Source: Diadema setosum | Taxonomy: Eukaryota > Echinodermata > Echinoidea > Diadematoida > Diadematidae | DNA: 64,000 bases | Direction of reading: 5' to 3' | Assembly: GCF_964275005.1 (NCBI RefSeq) | Contig: NC_092686.1 | Location: 16,403,190 to 16,467,189, forward strand | Shown here: positions 55,001-60,412 of the stretch, piece after piece | Layout: every line of letters begins with the position of its first letter | Numbering within the stretch: the stretch's first letter is position 1 | Translations under genes and position numbers: made by a program | The notes under the pieces: model-generated | What the model was told of the DNA's origin: nothing | The model's database searches: none | What the model saw: only the letters and a program-made list of their open reading frames with translations

Positions 55001-58000
55001 AAGTGTTGTGTATCAGTCCAGAGTTACAACAATTTTATTGTTGAAACAGGCCAGTTCCTGATTATTATATAATGTGGATGATGTATAATGATGATGCAGA
55101 AAAGGATATTAATGAATACATTCATGAGTTGAATAATTGTATAAAAGTAATATGCTTTGATAGTTTCTGTTTCATAGTTGTAAACATCAGGTTAATGTAT
55201 CATGTTGTTATGGTGGATGAGTTAGATTCAGTTGCATTCTGCGATATGTCTCTGATGTACTTGTAATGTATTTATGTTTATTTTGTTGTAATATCCAATG
55301 TAAAAAGAATTTCCTTTGTGGACAATAAACTAATCACTCAGTCAATCAGTCAAAAAAAAATGTTATCTGTTTGTTGTTGTGTTTTTGTTTTGTTTTTTGT
55401 GGTCACTGCTAGTCTCATTCTGTAACTTCCGTATCTTCCTTTCTTCACTTGTTTTTCTTTTCTTGGCCTTTTCTTTATACATTTAGTCACTTAGATCAGC
55501 TTGTAAAGAATCAATATTAGCATTAACAAGCACAGCATTAAATTATTATACAAAGTTAGCTTATGTTAAACATTTCTGATTCAGAATGTAAGCAATAGTG
55601 AATGTACAAATGTGAGAGATATCAGTTTTTCTCAGTATCAGTTTGTTAAATGATTTTATTTTCCTTGATGATTTCACAAATGTTGTGTGTTATCCTTTTA
55701 GAGCATCTGCAAAGTTGAACGAAATGAAGACAAGAGGTCCACATCTTACTTTCATGACCATTTTGTGTCAACGGTGACATTGTTTTAGTTGGGAGAATGT
55801 AAACTCATTAAAACTAAACTTAGAATACCTGTAGTGTGTGTGACATTTTGCTGCATTGACATAATTTTGAAATGCTGTTTTACATATGTACTCATACATT
55901 CATCTTCCTTTTCCTCCATGCATGAGCCTCTTGCTTGTCTATTTCATGAAGTTACTTGTTATCAAAGACTTTCAGTCTGTCCTGATCACAACCCCATTTC
56001 CATTATTCTTTTTTTTCAGTGAGGAATTCCAGTGTGTGAAGAACTGTCCCCTCAATGCGGCAGACTGTTCTCTGTCCAATCTCAACAACACCATCAGCCA
56101 CACCTTTGTCGCCTTACCCAGCATCACGGTCCTCCGGAATCCAATCAGACTCCTCACCATTGGGGTAAGTTCATGATGATGATGATGATGATGTTGATGA
56201 TGATGATGATGATGATGATAAGAATGACAGTTATAATCTTCTGATCATGATATATACATGTACATATTTTTTTTTTTAGGGGGGGGGGGGGTTGATAATG
56301 AATATGTAGGAACATATGAGGTGTTTTTCACCATGTTGTTAGATGCTCAGATTTCCTATATGTACCCCTATACACAATATTGTAGAGAGTGGTAGTGTGG
56401 CTGAAGCATACTAGGGAGCTTTAGATTTTGACGCGCGGACGTTTGAGCCGACGCTTGCGCTGGACGTTCTCCTCTCCCCGCGTCGTGTGGAAAAGTAGCT
56501 TTAGATTACGCTGGGACGCAACGTATAAAAAATAAAATCACGCCCCCATATGATCAGTGCATGAAGAAGCTCTCTACGTCGCAAACTGTGCGGACGTGAA
56601 AATAGCCCAGTACGCGTAGTGAAAAACTCAGGCAACGCAAGCTAAAAATAGATTGACTTTACGCGCGCTACTGCGCACGCTCAGAACATGTTTTTTTCCT
56701 TTGAACGTCCGCGCGTCTAAAATCTAAAGCTCCCTATTACACAAAGACATGAGCGCAATAGCAAGGCTCGAGCCATCTCATGAAACGTATGGTGAACAGT
56801 CCCCTATATTTGTACCAGGATACCTTGTGGTGACGGACATGCTTAAAATTATATGCTGATAATTTGTCAAGTCTGTCATAATTCCACACAACATACCCCT
56901 GTACCAAATTAAACATAATAAGGGGGCAAAGGAAAAACAAACAATGAAACCATGTAACCTTCCGCCTCTAAAAAGCTACAAAAGTGTGGTACTGTATAGC
57001 TGCTCCAAATTTGGAAAGTAGTTTCAGAGACTATAGAAGGCCGACTTCAGAGTGAATGAATCCATTCATCAATTGGCGGTCTTATACCTCATGAACTTTG
57101 GATAATAATAATGTGGGATTCCTATACTATGTAGAGTTCAAATAATTGTCAGCCGATAAGCATACTAAGTCATAATTCATGTACAATTTTACTTCATCAC
57201 AAGAACACTCCTAGTTTTTAGTGACAAGCACACTTTGGGTAACTTTTCTGAAAGTTGTGCCTTTGTACCCTTTGCCTTCCAGCTTCCTAACTATCGGCCT
57301 TCGTATGCGGGCACTTCTCAGACATACTTCAACCTTGTTTCAGGAAATGAAGATAATCATTTCAGCATTACTCGGCTGTTTCCTCGAGGACAACCAACAG
57401 GTAAAAAAATGGGGATATCAGTTTATCGTGGCCTGTCAACAAAATTTAATTGTTGGCAGGCAGACAGTTATACATATCTCTTAAAAGAGATACTGCATCA
57501 TAATTTTTCTGCCTATAACACAGCAAATTGAATCGTTTCATTGCCTTTGATATGACCATACTGGGGTCCTGTAAAAGCTGTCTTTTGCCTACAGATATTT
57601 TTGCAAATGAGGAGGTCACTATGAAATGCCAGTTCATTTGCGATATTTCTTGTGTTGCTAAATTCACAGTCCAACAGTGATTTACGAAAAATTAGACCCT
57701 CGCTAAAACAATAGCTTTTACAGTATTTGGTCATTGCACTTCTACCACTGGCCCACTATATGATCTGTCGGTGGTCTTTTCTTTATTCTCATTATTATAA
57801 GGTAAGCATCAGGCTGATTTTGTATGATCATCTTTAAATTTCATGCCTTATTCACACAAGTTTGTCTTGTGCAATATGTAAATTAAATTATCTGTGTGTA
57901 AAAGAATGTGAAAGACAAGACAGATGATGACATCCTGATATTGTTCCTTTTTGTTTTTTGTTGATTTGATACAGGTTATCTGTCTCTGCAGAGTCCTATT

Positions 58001-58135
58001 TCTGGGCCGTACGAGACAATTCTCTATCTTGAGATCGTCACGGAGACCAGGAGCGCGTATAGTAACTGGCAACCAGTGAAATCTTCATCATCATATCTTC
58101 TGATTCACATAAATGTTGGTCCATACACTTACTGA
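23086..58135 (+). CDS. FBLN1: Fibulin-1, D-type isoform (exons 1-15 plus three D-type exons)
   Basis: This form shares exons 1-15 with the C-type form, skips the C-type exon, and uses 56020-56164, 57283-57400 and 57975-58135. The total is 2460 bases, 819 residues and a stop. Exon 15 ends in phase 2, and both the C-type exon and the first D exon accept that phase (AG+A or AG+T), as needed for an either/or choice. The D-type domain contains CVKNCPLNAADCSLSN, then LNNTISHTFVALPS, which resembles the vertebrate D-type CxxxxxDVTC...HTISHT region, and ends VGPYTY where human D ends in SEYWF. The choice presumably depends on cleavage at the C-type poly(A) site against splicing to 56020; no transcript evidence is available. 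Confidence 0.93.
23364..23394. repeat. GT microsatellite
   Basis: GT dinucleotide run, 230 bases after the fibulin exon 1 donor; a second run lies 90 bases further on. Confidence 0.95.
23484..23514. repeat. GT microsatellite
   Basis: GT dinucleotide run preceded by an A-run. Confidence 0.95.
24361..25694 (+). mobile_element. Helentron/HINE-like non-autonomous element with internal tandem repeats
   Basis: The left end is a hairpin (ATGCCTCCGCCAC / GTGGTGCCGGAGGCAT, 24362-24393), followed by a CCGT simple repeat. The middle holds a tandem repeat of about 152 bases (clear in 24500-24960, decaying to about 25450) whose unit carries TTGAAACTTAGTGTATACAT and runs of AAGGTCA. The right end repeats GGCGGAGGCAT, then a small stem GTCGC-CAAA-GCGAC followed by ATTTCTAG before T. 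A 5' subterminal hairpin, a central satellite and a 3' stem-loop just before a CTRR-type end are the layout known for non-autonomous Helitron/Helentron elements. That class is my inference; no Rep/helicase gene is present. Confidence 0.55.
24407..24474. repeat. CCGT / CCTT tetranucleotide repeat
   Basis: About 16 copies of CCGT with CCTT interruptions, inside the element at 24361-25694. Confidence 0.92.
26540..26720. mobile_element. TA-flanked MITE (CAGTCAACCTTGCTTAAG family)
   Basis: The left end CAGTCAATCTTGCCTAAG and the right end CTTAAGCAAGGTTGACTG are inverted repeats with two mismatches, each bounded by TA. It is 181 bases long with no coding capacity. A nested relative lies at 61040-61306. 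Confidence 0.85.
30820..30842. repeat. Palindrome with 11-base arms
   Basis: ATGATGGTACA, one base, and its exact reverse complement TGTACCATCAT, 211 bases upstream of fibulin exon 2. Function unknown. Confidence 0.75.
31054..31304 (+). CDS. FBLN1: Fibulin-1 exon 2: anaphylatoxin-type modules
   Basis: The acceptor GATCATCAG at 31053 fits phase 1 from exon 1; the donor is ATG|GTGGGT. It encodes 83 residues including SDCCRRG, CQDLE, ACMTIMISCCS, LCERAV and GSCQTLRNDTCLSAGM. The CC...C...C...CC spacing is that of the N-terminal anaphylatoxin-like domain of fibulins. NDT is a possible N-glycosylation site. The closer GTATGT at 31244 is a possible alternative donor, but it would join exon 3 out of frame. 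The opposite-strand 117-codon open frame is a shadow. Confidence 0.9.
31336..31830 (+). mobile_element. Dispersed repeat, CAGTGAAGTTTGAGG family, copy 2
   Basis: It starts with TTAAAGGGGAATTTACCTC and contains ATCAGTGAAGTTTGAGG, GCAGTCATAGCTGGATAAGA and AGATTACAGCAATCTGTGAT, in the same order as the copies at 20834 and 40085. Boundaries are approximate. Confidence 0.55.
32041..32173 (+). CDS. FBLN1: Fibulin-1 exon 3: third anaphylatoxin-type module
   Basis: The acceptor is TTCCTTCTACAG; the donor is GATG|GTAAGAG. It begins ECCECCELGIKAYNDG and continues CNSMMTGTSCDQAFQQCC, matching the CCxCCxLG...C...C...CC pattern of the third fibulin-1 anaphylatoxin module. Phase 0 in, phase 1 out. Confidence 0.93.
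32310..32690. repeat. Degenerate array of TTAATCTGAA / TTCAGATTAA motifs
   Basis: Short words such as CATTAATCTGAAGG, CCTTAATCTGAAAATG, TTTTCGGATTAACGAATG and TTTTCAGATTAATGAACC recur in both orientations about every 25-40 bases. This looks like a decayed simple or foldback repeat. Confidence 0.6.
32866..32994 (+). CDS. FBLN1: Fibulin-1 exon 4: extra N-terminal EGF-like module
   Basis: The acceptor is TTTCTTTTGCAG; the donor is GCTG|GTTAGT. It encodes EDECNNYASHLLCTERCIN, then IGSHVCECNPGNHLLEDN and ITCVA. The EDEC start and CxN...C spacing suggest a calcium-binding EGF, but the usual aromatic residue before the fifth Cys is His (GSHVC). It lies between the anaphylatoxin modules and the first canonical EGF, where human fibulin-1 has an acidic linker instead. 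NIT is a possible N-glycosylation site. Phase 1 in and out. Confidence 0.88.
33436..33745 (+). mobile_element. tRNA-derived SINE
   Basis: TGGCTCAGTCGG at 33442-33453 is a perfect RNA polymerase III A-box. A B-box-like GCCTTGAGTCC follows 43 bases later, the spacing of a tRNA gene. The region between does not fold as a functional tRNA by eye, and a non-tRNA body with AGAGGCACAGACAC follows. The right end and target duplication are not resolved. Confidence 0.65.
34197..34355 (+). CDS. FBLN1: Fibulin-1 exon 5: Pro-rich linker and non-calcium EGF
   Basis: The acceptor is TTGTTGCCTGCAG; the donor is ACAG|GTGAAA. It encodes GNTGEPTLRPPPPRYL, then TCDRAPCQHNCRQIG and CSCLTGYELMSDGYSCTG. There is no DxDEC start, so it is the non-calcium EGF that opens the EGF series in vertebrate fibulin-1 (CxxxPCxxxC). 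Phase 1 in and out. Confidence 0.92.
34764..37401 (+). mobile_element. Hairpin-ended element carrying a 324-base satellite
   Basis: The left end is a hairpin, AGCTCACCTGAGCC-AAA-GGCTCAAGTGAGCT (34764-34794). The right end is a near-palindrome, CAAGACCCCCGGGTCTCTTG (37382-37401). Between them are about seven tandem units. The layout parallels the element at 24361: left hairpin, TCGTC-rich leader, satellite, right stem-loop. It is probably a non-autonomous Helentron-like element, by inference. The long minus-strand open frames (for example 203 codons) exist because the unit length is about three times 108. Confidence 0.6.
35161..36782 (+). repeat. 324-base tandem repeat with 971-base higher-order period
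   Basis: Unit starts, taken at GTACATTTTCATC, are 35161, 35485, 35807, 36132, 36456 and 36783. Units two and five share private variants (TTAATGCTATGAGTGAG, GGCGTATTCAGG) and lie 971 bases apart; units one and four are also 971 apart and nearly identical. The array is therefore an ABC-AB higher-order repeat. Flanking units at 34850 and after 36783 are more diverged. Confidence 0.9.
38390..38530 (+). CDS. FBLN1: Fibulin-1 exon 6: calcium-binding EGF
   Basis: The acceptor is TTCACAACATTCAG; the donor is GTAG|GTGAGT. It encodes DIDECASRTPVCNYSERC, LNNIGSFSCIND and VVCRSGLRYDGNSQRCVG. DIDEC and CLNNIGSFSC are the calcium-binding and Asn-hydroxylation motifs. NYS is a possible N-glycosylation site. 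Phase 1-1, so the module can be skipped without a frame change. Confidence 0.95.
   Translation, partial: TLMSVPPERPCAIIQRDVSTTSAPSAVSMMLCAEVVFAMMEIASDV
38681..38704. repeat. CT microsatellite
   Basis: Uninterrupted CT dinucleotides, about 24 bases. Confidence 0.95.
39660..39797 (+). CDS. FBLN1: Fibulin-1 exon 7: calcium-binding EGF
   Basis: The acceptor is CAAATTGTCATAG; the donor is GAAG|GTGACA. It encodes DVDECAERLHNCGDPSLC, QNTYGSFEC and QSVRCPQNYYFNWQSRRCEG. The third disulfide loop is of the longer type also seen in the early EGF modules of human fibulin-1. Phase 1-1. Confidence 0.95.
40085..40256 (-). mobile_element. Dispersed repeat, CAGTGAAGTTTGAGG family, copy 3 (reversed)
   Basis: On the minus strand it reads TTTAAAGGACAAGTCCACCT, then CAGTGAAAGTTTGGGGGAAG, AAGTTATGAATTTTTAAGT and GCACAGTCACTCCTGGATGA, the order seen in the copies at 20834 and 31336. 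Confidence 0.55.
40711..40851 (+). CDS. FBLN1: Fibulin-1 exon 8: calcium-binding EGF
   Basis: The acceptor is TATTTCTGACTAG; the donor is GAGG|GTGAGT. It encodes DIDECTRGTHDCPDGFRC, DNVEGGFTC and VRTVPCGTGYVINGDSQQC. Phase 1-1. Confidence 0.95.
41241..41372 (+). CDS. FBLN1: Fibulin-1 exon 9: calcium-binding EGF
   Basis: The acceptor is CCATTTCAATGTAG; the donor is AGAG|GTAGGA. It encodes DVDECSQRNHNCQPKERC, VNRRGSFDC and EPCPLGFQVDENNRCTRG. Phase 1-1. Confidence 0.95.
42194..42226. repeat. TA microsatellite near exon 10 acceptor
   Basis: A TA dinucleotide run ending about 40 bases before the acceptor of exon 10. Confidence 0.93.
42268..42402 (+). CDS. FBLN1: Fibulin-1 exon 10: calcium-binding EGF
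   Basis: The acceptor is GATTTTGTCGCAG; the donor is ATGG|GTAAGC. It encodes DVDECQEGNDRCGEGTQC, QNTHGAYEC and ASVCMQGFEYNRALRACMG. Phase 1-1. Confidence 0.95.
43234..43359 (+). CDS. FBLN1: Fibulin-1 exon 11: calcium-binding EGF
   Basis: The acceptor is TTGGTCTTCAG; the donor is GTTG|GTGAGT. It encodes DIDECRRGQANCAIYEVC, QNLNGSFSC and GCRRGFRPNGYGQCVG. Phase 1-1. Confidence 0.96.
44115..44249 (+). CDS. FBLN1: Fibulin-1 exon 12: calcium-binding EGF
   Basis: The acceptor is TATTTTCAATCAG; the donor is GAAG|GTAAGA. It encodes DINECVEGQSECLPNQRC, YNLQGQYQC and RNMCRNGYRYLPVRNYCEG. Phase 1-1. Confidence 0.95.
44959..45087 (+). CDS. FBLN1: Fibulin-1 exon 13: calcium-binding EGF
   Basis: The acceptor is CTTTGTGATTTAG; the donor is GATG|GTCAGT. 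It encodes DINECAEGSHRCQDNQQC, INQEGGYVC and QCPAGHQANREQGTCDG. Phase 1-1. Confidence 0.95.
45939..46055 (+). CDS. FBLN1: Fibulin-1 exon 14: calcium-binding EGF (short form)
   Basis: The acceptor is GTCTCTTTCATAG; the donor is AAAG|GTAAAA. It encodes DIDECRLGLCRGTC, QNLPGSYVC and TCPSGYSLMENKVTCKG. The shorter first loop (GLCRGTC) resembles the PCSQEC-type module late in the human fibulin-1 series. Phase 1-1. Confidence 0.95.
46839..46959 (+). CDS. FBLN1: Fibulin-1 exon 15: last shared EGF, splice branch point
   Basis: The acceptor is TATACATCGCAG; the donor is AACAAG|GTATGT. It encodes DIDECETGRDNCLQDEYC, FNTRGAFKC and ERIQCPPYYRLQT, ending in phase 2 with AG. It corresponds to the human module ending AFECPENYRRSA, after which the C and D variants diverge. 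Downstream it can join 51708 (C-type) or 56020 (D-type) in frame. Confidence 0.95.
49566..49955. mobile_element. 390-base foldback MITE bounded by TTAA
   Basis: The left end TTAAAGGGTGTGTACAGTTC and the right end GTACTGCACAGTCCCTTTAA are imperfect inverted repeats. Complementarity persists almost to the centre: GGCTGAGATATCCAAA against TTTGGATATCTCAGCC, and TTATTTGATGAAAATC against ATTTTCATCAAATAA. TTAA at both ends would fit piggyBac-type mobilisation, but this is not diagnostic. Confidence 0.8.
50137..50380. mobile_element. TA-flanked MITE (TACTGTATAC family)
   Basis: The left end TACTGTATACGCCATATATT and the right end AATATTCGGTGTATACAGTA are inverted repeats of about 28 bases with a few mismatches, with terminal TA on each side. 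The interior is rich in TTCGCGA-type CpG words. Confidence 0.82.
50511..50765. mobile_element. MITE with terminal repeats containing TTGCAAAAACCGATAAGTCC
   Basis: The left end has CATGAAGAGTTTG and then TTGCAAAAACCGATAAGTCC. The right end is the inverted copy, GGACTTATCGGTTTTTGCAA then CAAACTCTTCACATG. Terminal repeats span about 35 bases; there is no coding capacity. Confidence 0.82.
51041..51069. repeat. TA microsatellite
   Basis: Uninterrupted TA dinucleotides followed by TACATATGTACATACATA. Confidence 0.94.
51708..52086 (+). CDS. FBLN1: Fibulin-1 C-type terminal exon
   Basis: The acceptor is TTTGTTCTTGCAG; the first base completes Arg (AG+A). It encodes 125 residues: RANICIREPCEHGNTYC, SISHKFIDLPGAFPADTVIY, IQTKDNPKYDYFYRMP, SMVGPLEFEIFVYMEVYLKG and EYMTKLFVDIS, ending SPHPFPFQ with TAG at 52084-52086. 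It follows vertebrate fibulin-1C, where the exon opens RCERLPC and ends in FVAKLFIFVSAEL. This is the fibulin C-terminal (type III) domain, used for dimerisation and ligand contacts in the family. The longer open frame from 51674 is in another frame and not used. Confidence 0.95.
52532..53174. mobile_element. 640-base MITE in the C-type 3' UTR
   Basis: The left end has TATATGTGACCCTGCACCAC then AAAAGTCGC. The right end is the inverted copy: GCGACTTTGTG..., then GTGATGCACGGTCACATATA. Terminal repeats are about 40 bases with few mismatches. There is no coding capacity. It supplies an AATAAA (52829) that could cause premature polyadenylation. Confidence 0.82.
53932..53975 (+). repeat. Perfect-loop hairpin with 20-base arms
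   Basis: Left arm AAATGTTCTCATTGGCTGAT, loop TGTC, right arm ATCAGCCAATCAGAGCATTT. There are eighteen Watson-Crick pairs, one G-T pair and one mismatch. It would lie in the 3' UTR of the C-type mRNA if that extends to 55351. Confidence 0.8.
55324..55329 (+). promoter_or_regulatory. Candidate poly(A) signal for the C-type transcript
   Basis: AATAAA is followed at 22 bases by an A-run and then TGTTATCTGTTTGTTGTTGT, a textbook GT-rich downstream element. It lies 670 bases before the first D-type exon. Confidence 0.6.
56020..56164 (+). CDS. FBLN1: Fibulin-1 D-type exon 1
   Basis: The acceptor is TTCTTTTTTTTCAG; the donor is GGG|GTAAGT. The first base completes Ser (AG+T). It encodes SEEFQCVKNCPLNAADCSLS, then NLNNTISHTFVALPS and ITVLRNPIRLLTIG. 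The paired Cys and the HTISHT-like TISHTFVALPS segment mark the vertebrate D-type variant. NNT is a possible N-glycosylation site. Ends in phase 0. Confidence 0.94.
56172..56220. repeat. GAT trinucleotide repeat next to a splice donor
   Basis: About sixteen GAT units with one GTT interruption, starting seven bases after the donor of the first D-type exon. Confidence 0.95.
56412..56736. mobile_element. CpG-rich MITE, TA-flanked (AGGGAGCTTTAGATTTT family)
   Basis: The left end TAGGGAGCTTTAGATTTT then GACGCGCGGACGTT; the right end is AACGTCCGCGCGTC then AAAATCTAAAGCTCCCTA. Terminal repeats are about 33 bases with TA on each side. The interior is unusually GC- and CpG-rich for this window. Confidence 0.85.
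57283..57400 (+). CDS. FBLN1: Fibulin-1 D-type exon 2
   Basis: The acceptor is CCCTTTGCCTTCCAG; the donor is ACAG|GTAAAA. It encodes LPNYRPSYAGTSQTYFN, LVSGNEDNHFSITRLFP and RGQPTG. It matches the middle of the D-type C-terminal domain (human ...ITEGN...DSFDIIKR region). Phase 0 in, phase 1 out. Confidence 0.92.
57975..58135 (+). CDS. FBLN1: Fibulin-1 D-type terminal exon
   Basis: The acceptor is GATTTGATACAG. It encodes GYLSLQSPISGPYETIL, YLEIVTETRSAYSNW and LLIHINVGPYTY, then TGA at 58133-58135. It parallels the human end (IVGPFHAVLKLEMNY...VNVHIFVSEYWF) with a similar length. Confidence 0.92.
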
Positions 58136-58565
58136 ATACCGGGGCAAACGTTGGCAACATAAATGCAGTATTTACGATACTTCATGCCACAATCTCTAGT
58201 GTGGATTTAAACCTCAAAATGTCAATACATGTCACCAGTGTTTACATATAATGTTGCTTCTATGCAAACAGATGGCAAATATACTCCAGCTTTCATTGTT
58301 ACATTCTGAAGGATAAATGTAATGATTAACACTACTTTGTTGTGCAGAATGAACTGCTTAACCCTTTGTTTGCATTCGGTGCTGATTGGCACAGGAAACC
58401 CCACAGCACTGTACACACTGTCCATAGTCCCTGGCAGTGAAGTGGTTAATGTTGCTGATGAAGTGAGTGTAGACAGCTCCAAGATGATGGTAAAAGACAT
58501 GGTTGCATTGTGCATGCAGTGCATACATGTACAAATTGGCGAAAATAAAATATATCTCCTTTGTA
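58136..58565 (+). other. Candidate 3' UTR of the D-type transcript
   Basis: A short non-coding stretch from the D-type stop to just past AATAAA at 58544-58549, the first canonical signal. No repeat seen. Confidence 0.5.
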
Positions 58566-58630
58566 ACAAGCCACAGAGAAACTAATTATCCTTAAAAATT
58601 TGGGTTACCAACATTAGCTGCTTATTCTAA

Positions 58631-58821
58631 TACAGTGAACTCCCATTAGAACGAAGTTCTTCAGACCAGTGATTTGCTTCATTGTATCAAAATTCCATTA
58701 TAACTGAACAGTATATTGTACAAAGTGTATGAGCATACATAGATCATAACTTTGGGGCCCGAATGTTTATTTGACAAGAAGTTTGTTACAACTGTGTTCA
58801 TTATAACAGGAGTGCACTGTA
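58631..58821. mobile_element. TA-flanked MITE, GTGCACTCCCGTTATAAC family, complete copy
   Basis: The left end TACAGTGAACTCCCATTAGA and the right end TATAACAGGAGTGCACTGTA are inverted repeats with a few mismatches and TA on each side; 191 bases. It shares internal words with the copies at 59753 and 18290 (for example GGGGCC near ATGTTTA / AATTTTTAC). Confidence 0.8.
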
Positions 58822-59479
58822 GTGACACAGTGTCATGGGGAAAATCTGTGTAATTTCTATAATCTGGCCCCACAGAATTTGATCATCTGTGGTACCACAT
58901 GGTACCTTTCCATACACATATATGTGCAGTACTCGTGAATTAAAACTGATTAATATTTTTTTACAGAAAATTTTTGCCAGCTGATTCTAACACACCTGAT
59001 AAATTGGAATGGAACCGAAATTATTGGGCACTTTGGATTATGGGGGAGATGGGTGTGCAGAGTGACTTACTTTGCTTGGATTATGGTGTTGAATAATCCA
59101 GTTATGTTTTTCCAGATGCCGTTTCATTGCTTTAACTTTGAGGAGGTAATTACTGGGATGTTAGACATTGACTGCATGATTTTTATTGCCATCATTTGTC
59201 GTTTAATTTATATCTCCTATTCCATGTTAGGAAAATTTGGATCTGTGAGCAGTTGACTTAGTATGCATTATCAGAAGAAAGACTTTATGTCCGTGTGCAC
59301 GACATACGCGTAAATAGATAAATTCTAAAAGAGAATCTATAATAGCCCCGTAATTAGTACCACCACTGGTAGCTCTTGTAGTGCTTGGAATGTTCATAGA
59401 CAGTGTATAAACATGCTGTTCTACATCCAGTCTCCATTATGAATAATACAAACTTCATGAACGAAGAATTTGTATCACG

Positions 59480-59672
59480 ATTTGCGAGACATGGCTGCTG
59501 AGGTGAAGGCTTGTAAAGCAAGCTACCATGTGACTGAAGGCTTTAAGTCCTCTTTGATTGACCAGACGATACTGAGGATAAAGTTCCTTGCTTAGAGGCA
59601 CAACAACCACAGCTAGGGGACTTGAACCACATACCTCAGATTGAGTCCATTACCTACCGAGCCACAGGAGCT
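59480..59672 (-). mobile_element. tRNA-derived SINE, minus strand
   Basis: On the minus strand TGGCTCGGTAGG (59664-59653) is an A-box and GGTTCAAGTCC (59628-59618) a perfect B-box 36 bases on. A body with TTGTGCCTCTAAGCAAGGAA follows, a block typical of several metazoan tRNA SINEs. The left end is approximate. Confidence 0.68.
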
Positions 59673-59703
59673 CCTCAAGGTTCATTAGATAATACTGTAT
59701 ATG

Positions 59704-60079
59704 TACGGTGGAACCTTGTTAGAACAATGTCAGATATGGTTGGTTACCTGACACAGTCACCTCCCGTTATAACGAAGTCCTCAGGACTAGCAGTTCGTTT
59801 TGGTTTTTTTTTCATATCGTTTTTCATTAAAAAGTTCCGTTTTGACAGAACAAAATAAACAATAAAAAACAAAGAGTGCATAATGTTGGGGCCTAAATTT
59901 TTACTTCATTGTAACCGAAATTTCTTTATAAACTGTGTTCGTTATAACGGGAGTGCACTGTAAAAGGTGATTTTGCAGGTCCCATTCCTATAATATTGTT
60001 TAATTTTTATCCCTGATATAACAAAGAAATTCAGTGGTCCCAAGGAGCTCGTTACAATAAGGTTCCCCTGTTCATTGTA
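59704..60079. mobile_element. Outer MITE interrupted by a related MITE
   Basis: The left end reads TACGGTGGAACCTTGTTAGA. The right end, reversed, reads TACAATGAACAGGGGAACCT then TATTGTAACGAG. Both are TA-bounded and similar. The complete element at 59753-59962 sits between them. Confidence 0.55.
59753..59962. mobile_element. MITE, GTGCACTCCCGTTATAAC family, nested copy
   Basis: The left end has CAGTCACCTCCCGTTATAAC; the right end is GTTATAACGGGAGTGCACTG then TA. Inner parts (TTCATTAAAAAGTTCCGTTT, TAACCGAAATTTCTTTATAA) match the copy at 18290. Confidence 0.78.
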
Positions 60080-60391
60080 TTGCTGATGTATCCCCTGAAT
60101 TGTCTGTGTAGTGCATGTATATTGATTGGTGGAATAGTTCTTACTGATACTACATTGTGTATGATATGTCTTATCACCATAAGTGTGCTCTCTGAATGCA
60201 ATGAAGAGATTGTAGGCCTTAACTTGCCATATTCTCACTGACCTTTTACACCTCCAACTGTAAGATTGTGTTGAGCATGATACATTGTATTATACATTCA
60301 CTGTAAGTACTGCACATAATGTTTTTACAATTTGTTATCCCCAAGTCAGTAACCGTAAAACCACACTATCACTGAGTTTGCGTAAACTGAT

Positions 60392-60412
60392 CGAGAGAGA
60401 GAGAGAGAGAGA
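60392..60412. repeat. GA microsatellite
   Basis: GA dinucleotides, about 20 bases. Confidence 0.93.

Larger units (their letters stand above)
52087..55351 (+). other. Candidate 3' UTR of the C-type transcript
   Basis: Non-coding sequence follows the C-type stop. The best cleavage site is about 55351: AATAAA at 55324, then 22 bases, an A-run and a strongly GT-rich tract. Earlier AATAAA occurrences are at 52829 (inside a MITE) and 54817. The stretch includes a 640-base MITE and a strong 20-base-arm hairpin. UTR length is inferred. Confidence 0.5.
55352..57974 (+). other. Sequence between the C-type end and D-type exons, and D-type introns
   Basis: It comprises the rest of the long intron (55352-56019) and the D-type introns 56165-57282 and 57401-57974. 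It holds a GAT repeat directly after the first D donor, a T-A-G homopolymer run at 56267-56291 and a CpG-rich MITE at 56412-56736. No other exon was seen. Confidence 0.8.

Noticed and set aside
23086..58135. Assignment of the matrix gene as fibulin-2
   Set aside because: The paired C-type and D-type alternative ends are the mark of fibulin-1, and there is no long Cys-free N-terminal domain as in fibulin-2. An ancestral fibulin-1/2 gene remains possible.
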